Source of the DNA: Thermaerobacter sp. PB12/4term
Lineage (GTDB): Bacteria > Bacillota > Sulfobacillia > Thermaerobacterales > Thermaerobacteraceae
Length of the DNA: 64,000 bases
Assembly (NCBI RefSeq): GCF_003403315.2
Contig: NZ_CP048407.1
Span: forward strand, 186,001 to 250,000
Reading direction: 5' to 3'
Both the position numbers and the translations under genes were made by a program. Below the pieces are notes generated by a model. It made no database searches, was not told the DNA's origin, and saw nothing but the letters and a program-made list of their open reading frames with translations. Of the stretch, positions 31,493 to 39,502 are shown in pieces (position 1 is the first letter of the stretch; each line of letters begins with the position of its first letter).

Positions 31493-32631
31493 CCATCCTC
31501 GCTGGAGCCTGGCCGGGCGGTCTCCGCGGGCGGCCCGGGCCGGCGCAGGATGGCCTCCCGGAAGCGGCGGGCCGCGTCCAGGTAGCGGAAGAGGGGATCG
31601 CCCCCTTCGCCCCCCTGGGCCAGCCCGGTGAAGTCTCCCCCTCCGGCGCCGGTCCCCCCGGCGCGGCCTTCCGGCCCCGCCGGTCCTTCTCCGGGCCCGG
31701 CGGGGACCACCGCCCGGGCCAGCCGGTCAAGTTCTTCCTTCAGAACCTCGAGCCACGGGGCCAGATGGACCCAGTTGGCGCGCAGCATGTCCCGCCCCAG
31801 CACGGGGTGGCCGCCGGCCACCCGGGTGGTGTCGCGAAAGCCGCCGGCCACCAGGCCGGCCAGGTGGGGGAGGCTTCCGGCGCCCCGGCGGGCGGTGCCT
31901 GCCAGGGCGGCGGCCACCAGCAGGGGCAGGTGGCTGGCCAGGGCCACGTGCCGGTCGTGATCCACGGGATCCATCAGGAGGACCCGGGCACCGGCGGCCT
32001 CCAGCAGCGGGATCCAGGGCCGGGCCGCCCCTTCGCCCCAGGGGGCGGCGGGGGTGAGGACCCAGGTGCACCCCCGGAAGAGCCCGGGATCAGCCGCGGC
32101 GGCGCCCCACCGCTCGGTGCCGGCCATGGGGTGGCCACCCACAAAAGCCACCTGGGCGGGCAAGTGCTGCCGGGCGGCGGCCACCACCGGCCCCTTGACG
32201 CTGCCGGTGTCGGTGAGCAGCACTCCCGGCCGCAGGAAGGGCCGGGCCTGCTCCAGCACCGCCGGCATGGCGCCCAGGGGCACGGCCAGCACCACGGCAT
32301 CGGCCTCTCTGAGCAGGTCCAACCCGGCGGACGAACCGGCGTCGACCCACCCGGCCGCCAGGGCGTGGTCCAAGGCGGCCGGATCCCGGTCGAACCCCAG
32401 CACCCTGCCCACCAGGGGGCGGACGGCGGCGGCCAGGGAGCCGCCGATCTGGCCCAGGCCGACCACGGCCAAAACGCGCCCCCGCCAGCGCTCCAGCCGG
32501 TCGCCGCCCGGACGGCCGCCCGGCTCGGAGGCCGGAACGGGCCCGCCCCGTCCCGGCCCTGGCAACGGATTAGGAAGCCTCCGGGATTCGAAGGCGGGGC
32601 CGCAGGCCGGGCCGGGGGCCTCGGGGCACAC
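31489..32631 (-). CDS. tyrA: Prephenate dehydrogenase
   Basis: NAD(P)-dependent oxidative decarboxylation of prephenate to 4-hydroxyphenylpyruvate on the tyrosine branch. The Rossmann motif VVGLGQIGGSLA lies near residue 55. The family's DTGSVKG and GGHPMAGTERWG blocks carry the substrate-binding His, and a helical C-terminal domain follows. No ACT domain is visible, so tyrosine feedback by that route is not expected. The first 48 residues are low-complexity. GTG 32631 lies 3 nt after the aroF stop; this is the only early junction in the operon without overlap. Confidence 0.92.
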   Translation of the reverse strand: MCPEAPGPACGPAFESRRLPNPLPGPGRGGPVPASEPGGRPGGDRLERWRGRVLAVVGLGQIGGSLAAAVRPLVGRVLGFDRDPAALDHALAAGWVDAGSSAGLDLLREADAVVLAVPLGAMPAVLEQARPFLRPGVLLTDTGSVKGPVVAAARQHLPAQVAFVGGHPMAGTERWGAAAADPGLFRGCTWVLTPAAPWGEGAARPWIPLLEAAGARVLLMDPVDHDRHVALASHLPLLVAAALAGTARRGAGSLPHLAGLVAGGFRDTTRVAGGHPVLGRDMLRANWVHLAPWLEVLKEELDRLARAVVPAGPGEGPAGPEGRAGGTGAGGGDFTGLAQGGEGGDPLFRYLDAARRFREAILRRPGPPAETARPGSSEDG

Positions 32632-32634
32632 CGG

Positions 32635-33858
32635 TCAGTTGCCCCCACCGGCGGCGGCCCGCCTCGGGGAGGGTGCCGCCGCCACCGCAGCCGGCGCGAC
32701 CGGTACGTCCGGCTCGCCGGGGCGGGGCAGGCCGGGTTGGGCGTCGCCCCGGCCTTCGCGGCCGGCGCCCGCCCGTCCTTCCCGACCTGCCCCGGTGACG
32801 GCCCCGTCACGGGCCGCCTGCCGGCCGGGTTCGTCCCCGTGGCGGAACAGCCGGCGGCCGAGGGCCCGGGCCACGGCTTCGACCTCTTCCACCAGCTGCT
32901 GGAACTGGGCGAAGTCCAGGCTCTGGTTGCCGTCGGACAGGGCCTGGTCGGGCCGCGGGTGCACCTCCACGATCAGCCCGTCGGCCCCCGCGGCGACGGC
33001 CGCCCGGGCCAGGGGGATCACGTACTCCCGGTGACCGGTGCCGTGGCTGGGATCGACGATCACCGGCAGGTGGGTCAGGCTCTTGGCCACGGCCACGGCG
33101 TTGAGGTCCAGGGTGTTGCGGGTCGACGTTTCGAAGGTGCGGATGCCGCGCTCGCAGAGGATCACGTGGGGATTGCCCTCGGCCAGGATGTATTCGGCCG
33201 CCAGCAGCCACTCTTCCACCGTGGCCATGAAGCCCCGCTTGAGGAGCACCGGCTTGCGGGTCCGGCCCACCGCCTGCAGCAAGGGGAAGTTCTGCATGTT
33301 GCGGGCGCCGATCTGGAGGACGTCGGCGTAGGCAGCCACCTGCTCCACCTGCTCGGGGGCCATCACCTCGGTCACCACGGGCAGGCCCGTCACCTGCCGG
33401 GCCTGCGCCAGCAGCCGCAGGCCCTCCTGGCCAAGACCCTGAAAGCTGTAGGGGGAGGTACGGGGCTTGAAGGCACCGCCGCGCAGGGCCGCGCCCCCGG
33501 CCCGCCGGAGGAACCCGGCGATCTCCAGCAGCCCGGCCTCGCTCTCCACGGAGCAGGGGCCGGCGATGATGGGGACCGCATCGCCGCCGAAGGGCACGCC
33601 GCCCGCAGTCACCACCGTCGGCTCGGGGCGGAACTCCCGGCTGGCCAGCTTGTAGGGCCGGCTGACGGTGACCACCCTCTCCACCCCCCGCAGGGTCTCC
33701 ACCTGCTGGCCGTCCAGGGCGCGGGGATTGCCGTGGCCGTGGATCACCACCCGCTCGTCGCCCTGGGCCACGTAGGGCCGCAGCCCCGCCTGGCGGAGGC
33801 GCTCCTTGACCTGCTCGACGTCGTCAGGTGTGGCGTGGGGATGCATGATGACGATCAC
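32635..33858 (-). CDS. aroF: 3-deoxy-7-phosphoheptulonate (DAHP) synthase, type I-beta with N-terminal regulatory domain
   Basis: First enzyme of the shikimate pathway, condensing PEP and erythrose 4-phosphate. Residues 1-75 form a ferredoxin-like ACT-type domain ([17 protein letters not shown]), as in Thermotoga DAHP synthase, where it mediates feedback inhibition by aromatic amino acids. The barrel carries [50 protein letters not shown] and DPSHGTG. The last 55 residues are Gly/Ala/Arg-rich. Translation probably begins at GTG 33858, overlapping the aroH stop (GTGA); ATG 33846 is possible. Confidence 0.95.
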   Translation of the reverse strand: MIVIMHPHATPDDVEQVKERLRQAGLRPYVAQGDERVVIHGHGNPRALDGQQVETLRGVERVVTVSRPYKLASREFRPEPTVVTAGGVPFGGDAVPIIAGPCSVESEAGLLEIAGFLRRAGGAALRGGAFKPRTSPYSFQGLGQEGLRLLAQARQVTGLPVVTEVMAPEQVEQVAAYADVLQIGARNMQNFPLLQAVGRTRKPVLLKRGFMATVEEWLLAAEYILAEGNPHVILCERGIRTFETSTRNTLDLNAVAVAKSLTHLPVIVDPSHGTGHREYVIPLARAAVAAGADGLIVEVHPRPDQALSDGNQSLDFAQFQQLVEEVEAVARALGRRLFRHGDEPGRQAARDGAVTGAGREGRAGAGREGRGDAQPGLPRPGEPDVPVAPAAVAAAPSPRRAAAGGGN

Positions 33859-34280
33859 CCTCGATTCCCTCCCGCCAGGGCCTGGGCGACGGCCAGGCCG
33901 TCCAGGACTCCGCCGGGTTGCCAGGTGGCCAGGTCGGGCCGCAGGCAGCGGGCCTGGCCCAGGTAGACGTGCCGGATCTCCCGGGGCGACCGGTCGGTGT
34001 TCACCAGCACCAGGGCCCGGATGCAGCGGGGCAGGTCATCGTCCACCGGCGGCGCCATGGCGTCCAGCAGCGGGACGTGGGTCCAGCCCAGCTCCCGCAC
34101 CGCGGAAGCGGGGAAGGCACGGTCCAGGTCCCGGGTCACCGTGAAGAACACCGCAACAATATCATCGACTGAAGCTTCATTCAGCGCAACCATGGCCTGC
34201 AAGAGCTCGCGGGTCGCCCGGCGGATCGCCTCGGGACTGTTGTCCTCGGCGACTACGGCACCCCGTATCCCGCGCACCAT
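33855..34280 (-). CDS. aroH: Monofunctional chorismate mutase, AroH type
   Basis: Rearranges chorismate to prephenate. The 141-residue protein aligns along its whole length with the trimeric pseudo-barrel AroH family: [18 protein letters not shown] at the start, [27 protein letters not shown] with [11 protein letters not shown], and the C-terminal HVYLGQA segment carrying the substrate-contacting Tyr. ATG 34280 follows GGGAGGGAAGG. It is the first gene of the aro operon, just behind the leader terminator. Confidence 0.95.
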   Translation of the reverse strand: MVRGIRGAVVAEDNSPEAIRRATRELLQAMVALNEASVDDIVAVFFTVTRDLDRAFPASAVRELGWTHVPLLDAMAPPVDDDLPRCIRALVLVNTDRSPREIRHVYLGQARCLRPDLATWQPGGVLDGLAVAQALAGGNRG

Positions 34281-34322
34281 CCTTCCCTCCTTGCCCGGCC
34301 CCTGCGCAGCGAGGACAGAAAG

Positions 34323-34344
34323 GAAAAAGCCACCGAAGGGTGGC
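34323..34344 (-). terminator. Intrinsic terminator inside the aro leader
   Basis: On the minus strand GCCACC pairs with GGTGGC around a CTTC loop, followed by TTTTT. It lies between the operon promoter and the first gene, so unregulated termination would silence the operon; it therefore looks like an attenuator. Confidence 0.8.
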
Positions 34345-34358
34345 GGGAGGAATCCGCC

Positions 34359-34451
34359 CCTACCGTCCTGCCGTTCTACGCAGCGGCTGCCGATGGATTT
34401 GAAAAGGAGTCGGGAACCGGCCGCGTCCTACCGTGAAGCCTGCCGTCCTGC
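34359..34451 (-). promoter_or_regulatory. Two repeated NAG-triplet clusters in the aro leader (putative HutP-like protein sites)
   Basis: On the transcript, site I (34451-34427) reads CAG-N5-CAG-N9-TAG and site II (34379-34359) reads TAG-N5-CAG-N5-TAG. Four copies of ACGG(C/T)AGG are shared between them. HutP of Bacillus subtilis is known to bind two leader sites built of UAG triplets; from memory its spacers are 4 nt, here they are 5 (one is 9). The repeat is seen directly; the binding partner is inference. Confidence 0.55.
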
Positions 34452-34479
34452 ACCGGCTGCGGCCGGTTGTTATTCGCGA

Positions 34480-34508
34480 ATTATACAAGGCGCCCGGGCG
34501 TCCGGCAA
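34480..34508 (-). promoter_or_regulatory. Sigma-A-type promoter of the aro operon
   Basis: On the minus strand TTGCCG (34508-34503), a 17-nt spacer and a perfect TATAAT (34485-34480). It is the best consensus promoter in the window and points at aroH. A 10-bp palindrome ATTCGCGAAT (34472-34481) overlaps the end of the -10 and could be an operator. Confidence 0.8.
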
Positions 34509-34637
34509 GACCTTGTAGCGCTGGTCGGCAAGGCCGGCGGGTTGCCGAGGCCCGCGGGTTGCCAGGGTCCGCGGAGCAGGTAGCGGGTGCCGCCGCCGGA
34601 TCCGCCGGACCGCCGCCGGTCACGGCAGACCCGCCGG

Positions 34638-35087
34638 TCACGCCGGACCGCTGCGGGGCGCCACGTCAGGCACGGCCCGGTGGGCCAGGCCCACGGCCAC
34701 GTCGTCCAGGTGCACCAGGCCCACCCCCACGAAGACGGCACAGGCCAGGTGCTCCCCCAGCCGGGCGATGGCCACCTTGCCGCCCACGTTGAAACCTAGC
34801 GCCCGGCCCGCCAGCTGGGCCAGCGCTTCCCTGGCCGCCCCGGCCACCGCCCCCTCGTGGGGGTGGATGGGTGCGATGACGCCCTCGCGCCGGGCGGCGA
34901 CGATGGCCCTCTGCACCATGCTGCCGATGGACTCCACGTACGGTCCGCCGAAGTCCACCGCCACGCCCCGGATGCCCTGGCGCAGGAGCTCGTCCTTGAT
35001 CCGGCCCTCGTCGCTGCGGGTAGCCGAGGTGGCCAGCCGCAGGGCGGCCCGCGCCACCGCCAGGTTGGGACCTTCCGCTTGGGTCAT
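34638..35087 (-). CDS. HutP-family RNA-binding antiterminator-like protein
   Basis: A 149-residue protein matching HutP (151 or fewer residues) along its length. A central block IGSMVQRAIVAARREGVI corresponds to the HutP helix before its ligand region, and the C-terminus has a VHLDDVAVGLAH segment resembling the HutP GLEH...GVGINH end. HutP is a hexamer that binds histidine and Mg2+, then leader RNA, and prevents termination. Metal-binding His residues of Bacillus HutP do not align exactly (an HPHEG motif is nearby), so the ligand may differ. No histidine-utilisation gene is present; the next gene downstream is the aro operon. ATG 35087 follows CGGAAGGA. Confidence 0.72.
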   Translation of the reverse strand: MTQAEGPNLAVARAALRLATSATRSDEGRIKDELLRQGIRGVAVDFGGPYVESIGSMVQRAIVAARREGVIAPIHPHEGAVAGAAREALAQLAGRALGFNVGGKVAIARLGEHLACAVFVGVGLVHLDDVAVGLAHRAVPDVAPRSGPA

Positions 35088-35151
35088 GGCCTGATCATCC
35101 TTCCGGGTGCGTTCCCTGCCGGTTGTGCATCCCCTGCCGGTTTCGTCCCGC

Positions 35152-36597
35152 CTATGCCTTCGGCCGGCCCGGCGAGCTTCCCTGTCGGGCCGGGTCCTCT
35201 CCCCTGGGAGAGGAGGCCGGTCCGGCCACCAGCCGCCAGCGGGCTCCCGCCTGGACCGGGTAGAGCTGCACCGCCCACCAGCCCAGCCGCCCCAGGTCGC
35301 GGGCGACCCGGCGGGCCGCGCCGCCGTCGCCCGCTCCCGCAGGAGCCAGCCACAGGGCCCAAACGGGCCAGGCCACGTGCCAGGCAGGCCAGGCGGGGGG
35401 GCTTCCGGGCCCGCCGGGGTCCCAGCCCAGCTGCCGCAGCGCGGCCTCCAGCCGCTCGCCGGCCGTTGCCACCGCCGGCGGGACCAGCCCCTGGTCCCGG
35501 ACGAACCGGCCCAGGGCCGCAGCCTCCCGCAGCAAGGCGGCCAGGACCCGGTCGGGATCGCCGGCGGCAGCTGCGGGCCGGCCGCCGCCCCCCGCCGGGC
35601 CCGTCTCCGGCCCCGGTGCTCCCCCCGTGGGGCGGCGGGGGCGCGGGTCGGTGGGAAGGTCGGCGGGCAGCCGGCGGCGCCAGCCCGCCAGCCAGCGGGC
35701 TTCCCGCTCCAGGACCCGGACCAGGACGGGGTCGGGGCCCTGGGACCAGCGGGCAGCCCAGCACCACTCCGGCGGCGGCGGCAGGTCCGGCCAGGTGTCA
35801 TCCGGCCGGGAAGCTGCCGCGGGAAGGGGGCCGGCCAGCAGCAAGCCCCGGGTCAGGGGTTCAAGCCAGCCGGCGGGCAGGGCGGCAAAGGCCCGAGCCC
35901 GTCCGGCCGCCAGGGGTGACGGCCAGCCCCCCTCGTCTCCCGGGGGTGGTCCGGAGGGGGCGCCGGTCCCGGCCCCTTCAGCGGGGTGCCCCGCCAGGCC
36001 GCCCGTGCCCGCGCCCCCGGCCGGCCCGCTTCCGGCCACCCGGCCTCCTGGCCTTCCCCCTGCGTCCCCGGCGACCGGGGCCGGGCCGGGCGGGCCCAGA
36101 CCCGCGACGAAGCCCAGGTCCGGCGGTGGACCGGCCCAGCGCAGCCCGCCCAGGGCCATGGCCACCGCCCGTGGCCAGGCACCCAGGGCCAGCGCCGCCT
36201 CCCGGGCCAGGGCCAGGACGGCGGGCGGGGGGCCGGGGTGAAGGGCGACGTCCTCCAGCAGCTGGCCCATTCGTTCCCGCAGCGGGTCCGCAGGAAGGAA
36301 CGGGCCCTTGCCCGCTTCGGGACCCGCCCCACGGGCGGCGCCGGGGCGGCGGCAGGGGCGGGGCGCCACCGCCAGGCCGAGCCCCAGGGGAGGAGGGCCG
36401 GGCAGGTCCGCGGGGACTGCGGCCCGCCCTCCTGCCAGCCACAGGGGTAAGGCCCCCAGCACATGACCGCCCAGGAGGATAGCGCCGGGCACCCGGGGTA
36501 CGGCCGTCATGGCCAGGCCGGGGGCAGGCGGGTCCCCCTGGCGGGCGGGCCTGTTCGTCCCGGCAGGGTAAGGGCCGGCGTCCGGTCCGCAGGTCAC
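35152..36597 (-). CDS. Protein of unknown function between mgtE and hutP-like gene
   Basis: I do not recognise this 481-residue frame. It starts at GTG 36597, 14 nt after mgtE, with AGGGGGCC upstream; ATG 36510 is an alternative. The N-terminus has a mildly hydrophobic stretch (AILLGGHVLGALPLWLAGG). The middle is Ala/Gly/Pro-rich, and the C-terminal third is Trp/Arg/Leu-rich with helical character (LEREARWLAGWRRRLPADL; RVARDLGRLGWWAVQLYPV). Position and direction favour it as a real gene, but an open frame also exists on the opposite strand, as is common at this G+C. The last gene of the unit, hutP-like, begins 64 nt downstream. Confidence 0.5.
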   Translation of the reverse strand: MTCGPDAGPYPAGTNRPARQGDPPAPGLAMTAVPRVPGAILLGGHVLGALPLWLAGGRAAVPADLPGPPPLGLGLAVAPRPCRRPGAARGAGPEAGKGPFLPADPLRERMGQLLEDVALHPGPPPAVLALAREAALALGAWPRAVAMALGGLRWAGPPPDLGFVAGLGPPGPAPVAGDAGGRPGGRVAGSGPAGGAGTGGLAGHPAEGAGTGAPSGPPPGDEGGWPSPLAAGRARAFAALPAGWLEPLTRGLLLAGPLPAAASRPDDTWPDLPPPPEWCWAARWSQGPDPVLVRVLEREARWLAGWRRRLPADLPTDPRPRRPTGGAPGPETGPAGGGGRPAAAAGDPDRVLAALLREAAALGRFVRDQGLVPPAVATAGERLEAALRQLGWDPGGPGSPPAWPAWHVAWPVWALWLAPAGAGDGGAARRVARDLGRLGWWAVQLYPVQAGARWRLVAGPASSPRGEDPARQGSSPGRPKA

Positions 36598-36610
36598 AGC
36601 CGTGGGCCCC

Positions 36611-37960
36611 CTAGCTCAGGTTGAGAAGCGCGCGGGCCACGGAAAAGTAGATGAAGAGTCCCGTCCCGTCCACCAGGGTGCTGATGAAGGGACCCGACAC
36701 CACCGCCGGGTCGACCCGCAGGCGGTGGAGCAGCAGGGGCAGCACCGCCGACACCATGGACGCCCAGACCACGATGAACAGGGCCGTCACCGCCACCACC
36801 GGACCCAGCTCGATGCCGACTCCCAGCGTGTAGGCGCGCACGTAGGTGGCCACAGCCATCACCGCTCCCAGCAGGGTCCCCGTGGCCAGCTCCCGTCCCA
36901 GGACGCGCAGCATGTCCCGGAAGGTGACCTCGCCCACGGCCAGGGCGCGCACCAGGGTCGCCACCGTCTGGCTGCCCGTGTTGCCGCCCGTGCCGATCAG
37001 CAGCGGGATGAAGAAGGTCAGCCCCACCACCTGGGACAGCAGGTCCTCGAAGTGGTGCAGGACGGTGCTGGTATAGGCACCGGCGATGAACAGGGTCAGC
37101 AGCCACCCCACGCGCTTGCGGAACAGCATGGGCACGGGGGTCTTGAAGTAGGACTCGGCCAGGGGCACGCTGCCGCCCAGCCGCTGGATGTCTTCCGTCG
37201 CCTCGCGGTGGATCACGTCGACGATGTCGTCGATGGTGATGATGCCCAGGAGGCGATGCCGGTCGTCGACCACCGGCAGGGCCACGAAGTCGTAGTTGGT
37301 CAGGAGGCGTGCCGCTTCTTCCCGGTCCGCCGTGGCCCGGACGGTGATCACGTCCGCCCGCCCCACGCTGGTCAGCGACGCGTGGGGATCGGCCAGGATC
37401 AGCTCCCTGAGGGATGCCACCCGTACCAGCCGGCCGCGGGCGTCCACCACGTAGACGTAGGAGACCACCTCGGCGTCGTGGCCCACCTTGCGCACGTGGT
37501 CCAGCGCCTGCTGGACGGTCCAGCCTTCCCGGGCGGCGATGTACTCGATGGTGGCCAGGCTGCCTGCCGTGTTCTCCGGGAAGGTCATCAGGGTGTCGAT
37601 GCGCTCGCGGTAGGCGGGCGGCAGCCAAGCCTTGAGCCGGGCCGCCTGCAGCGGGTGGAGGGCGAGCAGCAGGTCGACCACCGTGTCGCTGGACATTCCC
37701 TGCAGCAAGGCGGCGGCCCGGGGCTCGTCCAGGTGATCGAGGATGCGGTACTGGGTTTCGGGTTCCAGGTATTCCAGGGTCTCGGCGGCCAGGGGCACGG
37801 GCATGCTCCGGACCAGGCGCAGGCGGTCCTGGGGCTCCATGTGGGCCAGGACCTGGGCCCGGTCGAAGGGCTGCAGGCGGGCCAGCCGTTCCAGGGCGCC
37901 CTGCTCGTCTTGACCGTGAAGGATGTCGGTGATGTCGCGAGCCCACTCGGCGGCCTGCAC
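36611..37960 (-). CDS. mgtE: Magnesium transporter MgtE
   Basis: Mg2+-gated Mg2+ channel, 449 residues. The N-terminal superhelical domain (about residues 1-130) is followed by two CBS domains (about 135-255; VVDDRHRLLGIITIDDIVDVI) and five membrane helices. The pore helices carry the family blocks PLLIGTGGNTGSQ and DGTGLFIYFSVA. In this family the cytosolic domains close the pore when Mg2+ is plentiful. GTG 37960 follows AAAGGGGGATC. It is the first gene of a minus-strand unit with its own promoter at 38023. Confidence 0.96.
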   Translation of the reverse strand: MQAAEWARDITDILHGQDEQGALERLARLQPFDRAQVLAHMEPQDRLRLVRSMPVPLAAETLEYLEPETQYRILDHLDEPRAAALLQGMSSDTVVDLLLALHPLQAARLKAWLPPAYRERIDTLMTFPENTAGSLATIEYIAAREGWTVQQALDHVRKVGHDAEVVSYVYVVDARGRLVRVASLRELILADPHASLTSVGRADVITVRATADREEAARLLTNYDFVALPVVDDRHRLLGIITIDDIVDVIHREATEDIQRLGGSVPLAESYFKTPVPMLFRKRVGWLLTLFIAGAYTSTVLHHFEDLLSQVVGLTFFIPLLIGTGGNTGSQTVATLVRALAVGEVTFRDMLRVLGRELATGTLLGAVMAVATYVRAYTLGVGIELGPVVAVTALFIVVWASMVSAVLPLLLHRLRVDPAVVSGPFISTLVDGTGLFIYFSVARALLNLS

Positions 37961-38022
37961 GGCGGGATCCCCCTTTTGGGCCGCTGGCCCAGTGTGGTGC
38001 CCATGGTCCCAATGCCCTGCCC

Positions 38023-38052
38023 ATTATAGTGCGGGCCGGGGAGGTGGCGGAA
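38023..38052 (-). promoter_or_regulatory. Promoter of mgtE
   Basis: On the minus strand a perfect TATAAT (38028-38023) with a weak TTCCGC 18 nt upstream. The leader is only about 55 nt, too short for an M-box Mg2+ riboswitch. The rest of the gap to 38257 has a 7-bp hairpin (GCCGCTT/AAGCGGC near 38056-38079) and two diverged GCAGCC-rich copies, no gene. Confidence 0.55.
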
Positions 38053-38257
38053 GACGCCGCTTCCGGCCGAAAAGCGGCTTACACCTGCCAGGAACGGGCG
38101 GGAAAACGCCGTAGTACCGCTGCAGCCGGGCCGGTCCGCAGCCCCGTGCCTGGGCTGGTCCGCTCCAGCCGGGCCGGGCCGCAGCCCCCTTCCCGAGCGG
38201 GTCCGGTTCTACCGCAACCGGCCTGCCCGGCCGGCCCGGCGCCGAGGAGGTGTGGGA

Positions 38258-39232
38258 GTGAGGGAGCGACCCCGCGTCTTCGTCACCCGGCAGGTGCCTG
38301 AGGGTGCCCTGGCGCCCCTCGAAGGCTGGGCCGAGGTGGAGGTGTGGCCCGAGTTCCTCCCGCCGCCGCGGGCCGAGCTGGCCCGCCGCCTGGCCGTGGC
38401 CGACGGGGTCATCACCATGATCACCGACCGCATCGACGACGGGCTGCTGGCCGGAGCGCCCCGGCTGCGGGTGGTCAGCAACTGCGCCGTGGGCTACGAC
38501 AACGTGGACGTCCAGGCAGCGCAGCGGCGGGGCATCCTGGTGACCCACACGCCGGGGGTCCTGACGGAGGCCACCGCCGACCTGGCCATGGCCCTGATCC
38601 TGGCCTGTGCCCGGTGCCTGCCCCAGGCGGAGGCGGACCTGCGGGCCGGCCGCTGGACCACCTGGCACCCCCTGCAGTGGCTCGGCCTCGAGCTGGACGG
38701 GGCCACCCTGGGCATCGTCGGCCTGGGGCGCATCGGCCGGGCCGTGGCCCGCCGCGCCCGGGCCTTCGGCATGCAGGTCCTGTATTCCAGCCGCCGGCGC
38801 CATCCGGACGCGGAGGAGGAGTTGGGCGTCGCCTATGCCGACCTGGACTCGCTCCTGGCCCGCTCCGACATCGTCACCCTCCACGTGCCCCTCACCCCGG
38901 AAACCCGCCACCTGCTGGACGGGAGGCGGCTGGCTCGGATGAAACCCGGGGCCATCCTGATCAACACCGCCCGGGGCGGCGTGGTGGACGAACAGGCTCT
39001 GGTCGAGGCCCTGCGCCAGGGGCACCTGGCCATGGCGGGCCTGGACGTGTACGGCCAGGAGCCGGTCCCACCCCATCACCCGCTGCTGCAGCTGCCCAAC
39101 GTGATCGCCCTGCCCCACATCGGCAGCGCCACCCGGCGCACCCGCTGGCGCATGGCCCGGCTGGCGGCGGAGAACTGCGCCGCCGTGCTGCGAGGGCTGC
39201 GGCCGCCCCACCCGGTGCCGGAGATGGCGTAG
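38258..39232 (+). CDS. D-2-hydroxyacid dehydrogenase (glyoxylate/hydroxypyruvate reductase type)
   Basis: NAD(P)H-dependent reduction of glyoxylate or hydroxypyruvate, 324 residues. It has the D-isomer dehydrogenase plan: substrate domain at both ends and a Rossmann domain with GIVGLGRIGRAVARRARAFG near residue 150. Catalytic Arg lies in NTARGGVVDE, Glu in the YGQEPVPP region and His in LPHIGSAT. GTG 38258 is 7 nt after GAGGAGG; GTG 38252 is too close to it. Substrate preference among close relatives cannot be decided. Confidence 0.88.
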   Translation: MRERPRVFVTRQVPEGALAPLEGWAEVEVWPEFLPPPRAELARRLAVADGVITMITDRIDDGLLAGAPRLRVVSNCAVGYDNVDVQAAQRRGILVTHTPGVLTEATADLAMALILACARCLPQAEADLRAGRWTTWHPLQWLGLELDGATLGIVGLGRIGRAVARRARAFGMQVLYSSRRRHPDAEEELGVAYADLDSLLARSDIVTLHVPLTPETRHLLDGRRLARMKPGAILINTARGGVVDEQALVEALRQGHLAMAGLDVYGQEPVPPHHPLLQLPNVIALPHIGSATRRTRWRMARLAAENCAAVLRGLRPPHPVPEMA

Positions 39233-39368
39233 GCGTGCAGGCGGCGCCCTGCCCGGCCTGAACTGCCATGCCGCACGCCCCGCGGCAGCGGTGGCCGGCC
39301 CGGGCCGCCCGGAGGGTATGGCCGGTCGGGGATCCTGATGGCGGCGGCATCCGGAGGGCGGCCAGAGG

Positions 39369-39390
39369 GTCCAGTATGGTCCAGTATAGT
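39369..39390 (+). promoter_or_regulatory. Duplicated GTCCAGTAT with TATAGT, possible promoter
   Basis: GTCCAGTAT occurs at 39369 and again at 39379, the second forming TATAGT (39385-39390), an acceptable -10 about 110 nt before the small membrane protein gene. No good -35 is visible. Confidence 0.35.
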
Positions 39391-39502
39391 GGGGGCGGGC
39401 GGTGCGGGCGCAGTGCCCGCGAACGCGCCGCCCGGCCAGGGCCACACCTGCAGCCGGGGCCCCGGAGACCACGGGCCCCGGAGGGTGGGAAGGAGGCCGG
39501 AG

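Larger units (their letters stand above)
34281..34473 (-). ncRNA. 5' leader of the aro operon, predicted attenuator/antiterminator region
   Basis: Transcription from the promoter at 34480-34508 would give a leader of about 190 nt. In transcript order it contains a NAG-triplet cluster (34451-34427), a second cluster (34379-34359) and an intrinsic terminator (34344-34323), then the aroH ribosome-binding site. No start codon with Trp/Phe/Tyr-rich codons is seen, so no leader peptide. GGCGG just before the terminator could pair with CCGCC at its 5' edge and compete with its stem. Function is inferred from layout. Confidence 0.6.

Noticed and set aside
34359-34451. TRAP (MtrB) binding array in the aro leader
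   Set aside because: TRAP needs about eleven (G/T)AG triplets 2-3 nt apart; here there are three per cluster with 5-nt or longer spacers, and no mtrB gene is present.
34281-34473. T-box riboswitch or trp-type leader peptide in the aro leader
   Set aside because: No T-box bulge sequence (TGGNACCGCG) and no start codon followed by aromatic codons.
34471-34490. Rex operator at the aro promoter (TTGT...ACAA around a palindrome)
   Set aside because: The half-sites are 14 nt apart where Rex needs 10, and the symmetric centre is off. Only the inner ATTCGCGAAT is a true palindrome.
37961-38257. M-box Mg2+ riboswitch before mgtE
   Set aside because: The only good promoter leaves a leader of about 55 nt, too short, and the conserved M-box core is not found upstream either.
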